Of a stretch of 20,492 nt of DNA, positions 14,194 to 20,492 are shown piece by piece. The position numbers were made by a program, and so were the translations under genes. The stretch's first letter is position 1; every line of letters begins with the position of its first letter. The notes beneath the pieces were generated by a model. That model was not told where the DNA came from and made no database searches. It saw nothing but the letters and a program-made list of their open reading frames with translations. The DNA is from Deltaproteobacteria bacterium RIFCSPHIGHO2_02_FULL_40_11 (GTDB taxonomy: Bacteria > Bdellovibrionota > JACOXK01 > 2-02-FULL-40-11), in contig MGRI01000067.1 in NCBI GenBank assembly GCA_001798105.1, positions 2,062-22,553 of the forward strand, read 5' to 3'.

Positions 14194-15099
14194 ATGACCC
14201 TCGCCCCACGCTTTCATGGGCAATTTCCTTTCTATGAAGTTTGGTATGGAAAACTGAACTTTGACGAAAACCGTGCATTTTGGTTTCGCTACACACTTTT
14301 AAATGGCAAAACAAAAGAGGCCGCCCTTTGGGCGATTTTTTTTAATGGCAATGAAACACATTTTCGAAAAGAAATATTTCCGTTAGAAACATTCGCGAAA
14401 ACACCTAAAATTTCCATCCCCAAAGGATATTTAACAGACACATCCGTGCAGGGGGACTTAGAAGACATCCAGTGGAATCTTCAATTCAAAAATAAAAATG
14501 GTTCTTTCGATCATGTCCCGGCTCTTTTTAAAAAATTGAACCTCTCAAAATCTTTAGTCTGTACGCCTTATTTAGATCTTTCCATCACTGGAGAAATTTA
14601 CATTTCAGGTCAACGCTACACTTTTCAAAATGCACCGGGCATGCTGGGGCATATTTGGGGAAAAAAACAGGCCTTAGGTTGGACGTGGAGTCATTGCAAT
14701 GCCTTTGAAAATCAAAAAGATGTTCTATTCGAAGGCCTTTCTGCCCAAATTCCAATCTTGGGGCATCCCTCCCCCACATTGACATCCATTTATTTTCAGG
14801 TTGGAAATGAAAAACTATGTTTGAATCGCTGCATCGATTTATTTAGAACCACTTCACATTATAAACGTGGATCTTGGAAGTTTAAGGCCAAGAATAAAGA
14901 TTTTATCTTAGAGGGTGACATCCAAAGTGACCCCCAAAAAATTATCGAGATTCCATATACAGATACAGACGATACAACATTGATTTGTCACAATTCGAAA
15001 CTGGCCAATTTAAGTCTTACGCTAACAGAACTTAAAACAAATCAAAAAAGATGCTTTGTTTCAAAAAATAAAGCTGCATTGGAATGGGTTACCCGATGA
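14194..15099 (+). CDS. CrtC/tocopherol cyclase-like lipocalin-fold protein
   Basis: About 301 residues, with two sequence halves that resemble the two beta-barrel domains of the carotenoid 1,2-hydratase (CrtC)/AttH/tocopherol cyclase group. The first half has FYEVWYGKLN and AFWFRYTLL, the second has PGMLGHIWGKKQ followed by WTWSHCNAF, the WG...WxWxHCNxF pattern of the group. Family members bind isoprenoid or lipid substrates and some add water to, or cyclise, isoprenoid chains. Assignment to a subfamily is tentative. ATG 14194 is chosen because AGGG precedes it and family similarity begins there; ATG 14161 (33 bases earlier, no ribosome binding site) would overlap the membrane-protein gene by 28 bases. 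The stop overlaps the next start. Confidence 0.7.
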   Translation: MTLAPRFHGQFPFYEVWYGKLNFDENRAFWFRYTLLNGKTKEAALWAIFFNGNETHFRKEIFPLETFAKTPKISIPKGYLTDTSVQGDLEDIQWNLQFKNKNGSFDHVPALFKKLNLSKSLVCTPYLDLSITGEIYISGQRYTFQNAPGMLGHIWGKKQALGWTWSHCNAFENQKDVLFEGLSAQIPILGHPSPTLTSIYFQVGNEKLCLNRCIDLFRTTSHYKRGSWKFKAKNKDFILEGDIQSDPQKIIEIPYTDTDDTTLICHNSKLANLSLTLTELKTNQKRCFVSKNKAALEWVTR

Positions 15100-15416
15100 A
15101 AATATGTTTTTGGGTGACGGATTTTCTAAAAGCCTACGCCCAACTTCACACGCATCAAAACGTAGAAGAAATTGTTCAAAAGGCCGTGCAGCGCATTCAA
15201 AACTACCCCCGAAAATATTTTTGGCTCTCTATCTTTGCTTACGCCATTTTAGAATTTATCGCGCCGATGGGGTTTGGAAAAGTTTCCAGATTTTCTCGTT
15301 TAAACAAAGAAGAAGCGGGTTTTCTTTTAGAAAAACTACAAAATACAAAAACGTATTGGAGCCGGCTGATTTTAATTTTATGTAAATCGCCTGTTTTGTG
15401 CGCATTAGATGAATGA
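15096..15416 (+). CDS. Small partner protein of GMC oxidoreductase (split N-terminal domain-like)
   Basis: A 106-residue protein. GKVSRFSRLNKEEAGFLLEKLQ, then a basic helix and a hydrophobic stretch near the C-terminus (LILILCKSPVLCALDE), resemble the N-terminal helical domain that precedes the FAD domain in long-chain fatty alcohol oxidases, and the small subunit (Gluconate_2-dh3-like) of some GMC enzymes. I infer it is that domain encoded as a separate gene. The start ATG at 15096 overlaps the preceding stop as ATGA; an in-frame ATG at 15084 is possible. The 3' end overlaps the GMC gene by eight bases, so stoichiometric synthesis is likely. No cysteine motif or signal peptide is evident. 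Confidence 0.72.
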   Translation: MKICFWVTDFLKAYAQLHTHQNVEEIVQKAVQRIQNYPRKYFWLSIFAYAILEFIAPMGFGKVSRFSRLNKEEAGFLLEKLQNTKTYWSRLILILCKSPVLCALDE

Positions 15417-16833
15417 TCAAAAACTCAAGTTTGATATCCTTGTCATTGGCTCTGGCGCAGGGGGCGCACTGGCAGCCTATGGTCTTCAAAAACAAGGCTT
15501 TAACGTTTGCATGCTTGAAAAAGGCCCCTGGGCCAAACAAAACTTAAAGGAAGTAAGAGCTTTTACACATTACTATAAAGACCAGGGGCTGGTAGGTGCT
15601 TTTGGAAATAGTTTTATTGGCGTTCCTACAGGCGAAGTCGTTGGCGGAACCACGAAAATTAATTCTGGAACTTGTTTTGATACCCCGAAAGAAATTGTAG
15701 ACACCTGGCAAAAGCATTACAAAATGAATATTGCTTACGATGAACTGAGCCCCCATTTTAAAACCTTAAGGGAACTTTTACATATCTCCCCTGTCCCCAC
15801 AGAAAACATGGCCAAGGGAAATCTTTTTTTTCAAAAAGGCATTGAAGCCCTAGGCTATAAAAATCATTTTCCTTTACACCGCGCCGCCAAAGCGTGTACA
15901 GGTTCGGGACGCTGTTGTTTTATTTGTCCCAAAGATGCCAAGCAATCGACAGATGTTTCTATTATTCCAAATTTTTTGAAAGAAGGCGGAACGCTTTTCT
16001 CACAAACGGAAGTCACAGGGATTGAAGAACAAAAAGAGGGGGTCCGAATTACGTGTAAAACATCAGCCCTTCAAGCCAAAAAACTTATCATTTCCGCAGG
16101 CAGCCTTTCGACACCTATTTTGATTCGAAAAAATAAATTGGGAACGCATTGGAAAAAAGCGGGGTTGGGACTCACCATTCATCCAGCTTCCAAAGTATTT
16201 GGAGAATTTTTAGAACCTGTTTATGGTTGGCGTGGCGTACCCCAAGCCCTTGGATTTAAACATCCAAACTTCCCCACCCTTTCTTTTGAAGGCGTTTTTA
16301 CACCGCCCGCACTTTCAGGCCTTGTCATGCCCTTAGAAGGCAAAAGACTCCGCGGCTGGTTAGAAAAATATGACCATGTAGGATCTTTTGGCGTGATGCT
16401 CAAAGACACAAATACAGGATGGGTCCGAGCCTTCCCTGGGATAGGTCCCCTGCTTCACTATTCCCTCCATCCAAACGATTTTAAAAATCTAATCGAAGGC
16501 CTCAGGTTTATTGGACTCAGTTACCTGGCAAGTGGTGCAAAGCGGATTCTTTTACCGATCAGCGGTATTCAAAATGAATTTGAATCGTTTGAAGCTTTAA
16601 AACAATTCAATTTTTCAAAGATGAGACCTTCACAACTTTACAGCATGGGCTTTCATCCCCTGGGAACCTGCGGCATGGGACGCGTGGTGGATTCCCATTT
16701 AAAACTGATCGGATCCAATCATATTTATGTGTGCGATGGTTCTGTGGTTCCCACCTCTTTAGGCGTGAATCCACAAATCACCATTATGGCGCTGGCGCTG
16801 AGACTTTCTAATAGATTCTCTAAAAATTCATAA
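15409..16833 (+). CDS. GMC-family FAD oxidoreductase (fatty alcohol/sterol oxidase-like)
   Basis: A 474-residue flavoenzyme of the glucose-methanol-choline superfamily. The FAD-binding GSGAGGALAAYGLQ is at residues 14-27, GEVVGGTTKINSGTCF at 75-90, a cysteine cluster C163, C169, C170 and C173 in CTGSGRCCFICPKDAKQST, SAGSLSTPILI mid-protein, and the C-terminal HPLGTCGMG with His416 and NPQITIMALALR with Asn454, the usual catalytic His/Asn pair. The cysteine cluster before DAKQST is characteristic of long-chain fatty-alcohol oxidase-type members. The protein lacks the helical N-terminal domain of such enzymes; that part appears to be the preceding 106-residue protein. The 3' end overlaps the convergent porin gene by 14 bases, leaving no room for a terminator. 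Confidence 0.88.
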   Translation: MNDQKLKFDILVIGSGAGGALAAYGLQKQGFNVCMLEKGPWAKQNLKEVRAFTHYYKDQGLVGAFGNSFIGVPTGEVVGGTTKINSGTCFDTPKEIVDTWQKHYKMNIAYDELSPHFKTLRELLHISPVPTENMAKGNLFFQKGIEALGYKNHFPLHRAAKACTGSGRCCFICPKDAKQSTDVSIIPNFLKEGGTLFSQTEVTGIEEQKEGVRITCKTSALQAKKLIISAGSLSTPILIRKNKLGTHWKKAGLGLTIHPASKVFGEFLEPVYGWRGVPQALGFKHPNFPTLSFEGVFTPPALSGLVMPLEGKRLRGWLEKYDHVGSFGVMLKDTNTGWVRAFPGIGPLLHYSLHPNDFKNLIEGLRFIGLSYLASGAKRILLPISGIQNEFESFEALKQFNFSKMRPSQLYSMGFHPLGTCGMGRVVDSHLKLIGSNHIYVCDGSVVPTSLGVNPQITIMALALRLSNRFSKNS

Positions 16834-18082
16834 CAAGCTGCGTATAGAAAAAATTGGCGTCTTTGGATTCGCCTGTATCTTCTAAAAACTGGCCTGCAAA
16901 AAAATGAGAGGCTCCCAGAAGAATCGAAAGATCCTTTTCATACTTATATTCTGCCGTAAAATCAATTTCTTGTCCTAATTTTTTACTGGCGCCTGCCACG
17001 GTGGATCGGAAACTTGCGCCACTGGCCCGATAGGCATTGTCTGTATTTCTATGAAGTAAAAAATACCAGTAATCTAAAGACAAAAACAAAGGCACATTGT
17101 TTCTGGGTTTAAAATTGGATCGAAGCGCAAAGTTTTGCGCATTTCGTAAGCTTACCAAATCCATATACCCATATTTTAAATGATTGGTTGGGAATAAATT
17201 ATCAAAGGTTTGAACGCGGTTATCGGTACTGGACTTGTCGCCCGATGCTAAATTATATTCGGCGCCCAGTCTTAAACCCTTTAAAAATGAAAACGTATGG
17301 TGAGCGGCCCCATGAATGGCAAACGCCCGAAGGGTATTGCCAGCTAATTTTCCAAATTGAAAAGCACTTTCAATATCCCAATCCCAAATAGAAGTTTTTC
17401 CATGCCATCTTGCGCCCCCCGTCCAAACATCGCCGCCTTGCGTTGCTGTGCTATTGTCCCGATCAAAAAAACCGTAAACATCAAGCATCTGTTCTGAAGC
17501 TGCCTTCCAGGTTGCATAAAATCCATGAAAATCTTCTTCATCTCCTGTAGAGGCATTCGGGGGAATGACCGTATCTTCAATTTTAGAAGACCAGGCGTGG
17601 AGATTTAAGCTCCCTCGATCATATATTAAACGAATGGCATCAAAGGCTCTGGCCACATTGTCCCATTCAAAAGCACCTAAAATTCTTTCATCCCCAAAAG
17701 AAAATGCCTGTCTTCCAAGTCTTAACGTGAAAGGCCACTGAATTTCTGTCATATTTTGAAAAACCAAATCCACATACCCTTGGTGAAGATCAAGATTATC
17801 CAAAGCATTTGCCGTAGTATCTTCTTCGCCCCAAACGCGAGAATCTTGAAATTGAATGAATCCTCTTAAAAAGTTTTTGGGTTTAAAGTCGGCATGAAAC
17901 CGTGTACGAAGCAATGTTAAAGAATCGTTCGAAACGCCATACTTTTGTTCGTACGTTTGCTCAAATCGCGTTCGAATTTGTCCCCCTACAGAAAACTTTT
18001 CAGATAGGATGACCTCTGCACAGAGTTGGCTTGAAACCAAAAACAAGCACACACATAAAAAAAGAGAGGCTCGCTTAAGCAT
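16820..18082 (-). CDS. Alginate-export-type outer-membrane beta-barrel porin
   Basis: A 420-residue secreted protein. The N-terminus is a signal peptide (MLKRASLFLCVCLFLVSSQL, then CAEV) with a likely cleavage after LCA. The mature part has alternating strands and the hallmark LRLGRQAFSFGDERILGAFEWDNVARAFDAIRL of the alginate-export (AlgE-like) family; it ends in FFYTQLVMNF, with a C-terminal Phe as in outer-membrane barrels. Despite the name, many members are general or anion porins. ATG 18082 is preceded by AGAGGG; it overlaps the hemerythrin-like stop by eight bases, so it is co-translated with the nitrate-transport operon. I infer passage of nitrate or nitrite across the outer membrane from context only. 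A TTG at 18100 would add six residues. Confidence 0.85.
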   Translation of the reverse strand: MLKRASLFLCVCLFLVSSQLCAEVILSEKFSVGGQIRTRFEQTYEQKYGVSNDSLTLLRTRFHADFKPKNFLRGFIQFQDSRVWGEEDTTANALDNLDLHQGYVDLVFQNMTEIQWPFTLRLGRQAFSFGDERILGAFEWDNVARAFDAIRLIYDRGSLNLHAWSSKIEDTVIPPNASTGDEEDFHGFYATWKAASEQMLDVYGFFDRDNSTATQGGDVWTGGARWHGKTSIWDWDIESAFQFGKLAGNTLRAFAIHGAAHHTFSFLKGLRLGAEYNLASGDKSSTDNRVQTFDNLFPTNHLKYGYMDLVSLRNAQNFALRSNFKPRNNVPLFLSLDYWYFLLHRNTDNAYRASGASFRSTVAGASKKLGQEIDFTAEYKYEKDLSILLGASHFFAGQFLEDTGESKDANFFYTQLVMNF

Positions 18083-18737
18083 CGTTTGCCCTCTTTTCAA
18101 GGAGTGTTGTCATTTCATGTGGTTTTAAGTGTTTTTGTGCCAAAGGAAAAAGGACTGTGTCTTCACGAAGGCTGTGGAGCCTGATGATTTCAATCAGCTG
18201 TAGCGCTTTTTCGATGGCCAAATCCAAAACTTGAAGTTTTGCTTCATGATCTTTTAAGCGCCACGACAAGGCAAAAAAATTAAAGATCACTGCCCCCATT
18301 TGGATCACATGCGTGTGTTCTGTTTCAAGCAACGTTACGCCTGTTTGAATGGGTTCAGACGGACTATGCTCTCCAATTTCAATCAAGCGTTCATGCAGTT
18401 TTAAAAATAAAAACTTTTCTTCGCGTTTCATGTTTGGAATTATTTTCTGATCGAAACTTTCAAAAAAATTTCGAATAGCTTGATAAATATCTTTTGTAAA
18501 TCCTATTTTTCTTACATTTTGAATGGCATCATCAAACAATTGAATATGTTTTTTGATCTCTTCATGTTCATCGATAAAACTTTGAAGCAAAGGGTGCATG
18601 TTTTCATAAGACATACTTTCTTTGACCAGGGGTTCGGCTGGCGGATCAAATGGAGAATAAATTTCTCCACCTTCATTTCTTTCCACGTATCGATTGAGCG
18701 GATCATTTTGACTAAGCATTTTTAAATCTAAATCCAT
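18075..18737 (-). CDS. Hemerythrin HHE-domain protein
   Basis: A 220-residue, mostly helical protein. It shows FIDEHEEIKKHIQLF (H58), a second helix MKREEKFLFLKL with E106, ETEHTHVIQMG (H141, H143) and HSLREDTVLFPL (H188, E192). These follow the HHE hemerythrin pattern of di-iron-binding four-helix bundles, but the expected His four residues before the first EE pair is Asn102, so one iron ligand may be missing or replaced. Such proteins bind O2 or NO, or repair Fe-S/di-iron centres. ATG 18737 is chosen because AGGAG, overlapping the narK stop, lies eight bases upstream. The gene is between narK and the porin, so NO handling during nitrate reduction is a reasonable inference. Confidence 0.8.
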   Translation of the reverse strand: MDLDLKMLSQNDPLNRYVERNEGGEIYSPFDPPAEPLVKESMSYENMHPLLQSFIDEHEEIKKHIQLFDDAIQNVRKIGFTKDIYQAIRNFFESFDQKIIPNMKREEKFLFLKLHERLIEIGEHSPSEPIQTGVTLLETEHTHVIQMGAVIFNFFALSWRLKDHEAKLQVLDLAIEKALQLIEIIRLHSLREDTVLFPLAQKHLKPHEMTTLLEKRANDA

Positions 18738-18747
18738 ATGATTTCTC

Positions 18748-20325
18748 CTAGCATCGAATGAATGCATTCTTTCGATCGTAATACCACCAATTTAAACATA
18801 AACAAATAAAATAGTAGATTGCAAAACCATACAGCGCAACTTCTGGATGCCCTTGTTTAATTTGTTCTCCAAAAACGTTTGGAATAATAAAAGCCCCATA
18901 CGCTGCTACGGCAGATGTCCACCCAAGGACAGGCCCTGCTTGATGCTTTTCAAAAATGTAGGGAATGGAACGAAACGTAGATCCATTTCCAATTCCCGTT
19001 GTAATAAATAAAATTAAAAACAAAATCAAAAAAGGTAAAAAATAAGTTTCTGGCATTGGGGCCCCTTTGGCTTTTACAATACAAACGGCAACCCCCAATG
19101 CTGCCATAATCATAAAAACGGTGGTCCAATGTGTAACGCGCGAACCACTTTCAATTTTATCTGAAAGCCATCCCCCGATGGGACGCACCAAAGAACCCAC
19201 CAAAGGCCCGAGCCATGCATACGCAAAGGGATTGGGTGCGTTTGGGTTTAAACTGCCATTGGGAAGTACCCCAAAAATATCTTGAATCAATTTTGGGAAA
19301 GCCGCGGAATAGCCAATAAAAGAACCAAAGGTCATCACATAAAGAATTGTCATCACCCAATTGTGCTTCTGTTTAAAAATACCAAACTGCTTATTTAAGT
19401 TTTCTTTTAACGCACCCGGGGAAAAATACTTCATCAAAAGAACCGTTAAAAGAATGGTAATGGGAAGTACGACCCACATATTCCATTTAAATTTTAAAAG
19501 TAAAAGAAGTCCCACAAAAGTTGCCATCCCCCCCAACAAAAGCAAAAATAAAACTTTCCCAAAAGAAGAAAGGGTTGAGCGCATCCCCGGAGAAGCTGTT
19601 TTTAAATTATTCATAAAAAAGAAAGCTAAAACAGAAAATAAAACCAAAAAAGGGACCCAAGTAAATCCACAGTTTTGGATATATACCAAAGTGAACTGCG
19701 CTTTATTTCCAATCGCTTGTGGTAATGGTAACCCCTTGCCTCCGAATGCACCAAAAAGTGCGAAACCCATCGTAAAAGGTAAAAGCACTTGCATAATGCT
19801 GACCCCCAAATTTCCGAGCCCCGCATTTAATCCCAAAGCCGTCCCTTGCTGACTTTTGGGAAAGAAAAAACTAATATTGGACATGGAAGACGCAAAGTTT
19901 CCGCCTCCAAAACCGGAAAGTGCCGCAAAAATCGCAAACGTGATGTAAGATGTATTTGGATTTTGAAGTGCAATGCCTACACCTACGGTTGGAATTAAAA
20001 GCAATGCCGTCGTTAGAAAAACAACATTTCTGCCTCCCCCCACAGCAATAAAAAAAGAATTTGGAATGCGAAAGGTTGCGCCAGCGAGCCCCGCAATGGC
20101 CGGCAATGTGTATAATAAAGAGGTATTGATCGCAGGATCTGAATGAAACATAAACCCCAGGTTTTTCATTTGAACAATAATAATGCTCCACATGATCCAA
20201 ACGGAAAATGCGAGAAGCAAACAGGGAATGGAAATCCAAAGATTTTTTTGAGCGATTTTTTTACCTGTATTTTCCCAAAAATTTTGATCCTCTACGTCCC
20301 AATTTTTAATATTTACTGACAGCAT
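18748..20325 (-). CDS. narK: NarK-type nitrate/nitrite transporter (MFS, NNP family)
   Basis: A 525-residue protein with 12 predicted membrane segments. It has the nitrate signature GFGGGNFASSMSNISFFFPK at residues 138-157, a conserved Arg (R86) in GATFRIPNSFF in TM2, and a second conserved Arg in LVRPIGGWLSDK, which in E. coli NarK binds nitrate. The N-terminus is about 30 residues longer than the first helix. The start ATG follows GAGGAG, which overlaps the upstream narK stop; the 3' end carries the ribosome binding site of the hemerythrin-like gene. Two NarK proteins in tandem usually split roles as proton/nitrate symporter and nitrate/nitrite antiporter; I cannot assign which this is. Confidence 0.95.
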   Translation of the reverse strand: MLSVNIKNWDVEDQNFWENTGKKIAQKNLWISIPCLLLAFSVWIMWSIIIVQMKNLGFMFHSDPAINTSLLYTLPAIAGLAGATFRIPNSFFIAVGGGRNVVFLTTALLLIPTVGVGIALQNPNTSYITFAIFAALSGFGGGNFASSMSNISFFFPKSQQGTALGLNAGLGNLGVSIMQVLLPFTMGFALFGAFGGKGLPLPQAIGNKAQFTLVYIQNCGFTWVPFLVLFSVLAFFFMNNLKTASPGMRSTLSSFGKVLFLLLLGGMATFVGLLLLLKFKWNMWVVLPITILLTVLLMKYFSPGALKENLNKQFGIFKQKHNWVMTILYVMTFGSFIGYSAAFPKLIQDIFGVLPNGSLNPNAPNPFAYAWLGPLVGSLVRPIGGWLSDKIESGSRVTHWTTVFMIMAALGVAVCIVKAKGAPMPETYFLPFLILFLILFITTGIGNGSTFRSIPYIFEKHQAGPVLGWTSAVAAYGAFIIPNVFGEQIKQGHPEVALYGFAIYYFICLCLNWWYYDRKNAFIRC

Positions 20326-20327
20326 TT

Positions 20328-20492
20328 TTACTCCTCTGCAAATGCATCTTTGTGTTCTTTGAGAAACAAACAGCAGTATATAAAACTAAAAAAGGCTCCT
20401 GCTGCCACATAATGGAAGAAGGTTTTGTCATCAACCAGCGAATATAAAACAAGGTAACAGACAGCACCAACATTACCATACGCTCCAGCCAT
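20328..20492 (-). CDS. narK: NarK-type transporter, C-terminal end (runs off window)
   Basis: Only the last 54 codons and the stop are visible. The sequence begins within MAGAYGNVGAVCYLVLYS, the conserved end-of-barrel motif of NNP-family nitrate transporters, and continues with TFFHYVAAGAFFSFIYC, the last membrane helix, and a short polar tail. Three bases after its start-coupled stop lies the next narK, showing a tandem narK pair. The Met at 20492 is internal, not the start. The gene's 5' end, its promoter, and any nitrate reductase lie beyond the right edge. Confidence 0.88.
   Translation of the reverse strand: MAGAYGNVGAVCYLVLYSLVDDKTFFHYVAAGAFFSFIYCCLFLKEHKDAFAEE

Noticed and set aside
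15056..15385. Open frame of 109 codons on the plus strand, overlapping the small GMC partner
   Set aside because: It is a different frame of the same DNA; the 15096-15416 frame has the recognisable domain, ATGA coupling and overlap with the GMC start.
19361..19852. Open frame of 163 codons on the plus strand
   Set aside because: It is wholly antisense to narK, has a basic low-complexity translation without any motif, and no ribosome binding site.
1..20492. CRISPR arrays, insertion sequences, tRNA or rRNA genes, phage or defence genes
   Set aside because: I saw no regularly spaced repeats, transposase or phage-type genes or RNA genes; nearly all of the window is occupied by metabolic coding sequence.

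Overview
The window reads as a chromosomal segment of a diderm (Gram-negative) bacterium with AT-rich, gene-dense DNA. The diderm call rests on an outer-membrane beta-barrel of the alginate-export type with a signal peptide. The gene set points to a facultative anaerobe that respires or reduces nitrate: two NarK-type nitrate/nitrite transporters, a hemerythrin-like protein, a complete molybdenum-cofactor (Moco) pathway and an Fnr-type regulator with the cysteines expected of an oxygen-labile Fe-S sensor. I cannot name the lineage from sequence alone.

Layout. (a) 1-3399, minus strand: leucine dehydrogenase, an alkyl-DHAP-synthase-like flavoprotein and the N-terminal third of a GlpD-type glycerol-3-phosphate dehydrogenase, almost without spacers. 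(b) 3448-4652, minus: the Crp/Fnr regulator and a hot-dog thioesterase. (c) 4858-6039, plus: a HI0933-family flavoprotein. (d) 6036-12507, minus: a nine-gene Moco operon in the order MOT1-type molybdate permease, moaA, moeA, moaC, mogA, moeB-rhodanese, moaD, moaE, mobA, preceded by a Moco-riboswitch-like leader and a promoter with an Fnr-like box. (e) 12747-16833, plus: a five-gene, overlapping operon of a reductase-type SDR, a small membrane protein, a CrtC/tocopherol-cyclase-like lipocalin-fold protein, a short partner protein and a GMC oxidoreductase of the fatty-alcohol/sterol oxidase kind; its substrate is unknown. (f) 16820-20492, minus: narK (3' end), narK, hemerythrin-like protein and alginate-export-type porin.

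How the parts fit. Four intergenic or gene-edge sites follow the pattern ATGAY-N4-RTCAT with little deviation. They lie before leucine dehydrogenase, before the regulator itself, between the thioesterase and the HI0933 flavoprotein, and before the Moco operon. The regulator has Fnr-like Glu and Arg in its recognition helix but Ile where E. coli FNR has Ser212, and the sites lack the outer T of the FNR half-site TTGAT. I infer a local Fnr-like regulon that couples oxygen limitation to Moco supply (feeding molybdoenzymes such as a nitrate reductase probably outside the window) and possibly to glycerolipid and branched-chain amino acid metabolism. The most novel part is the lipid/isoprenoid-looking operon (e).
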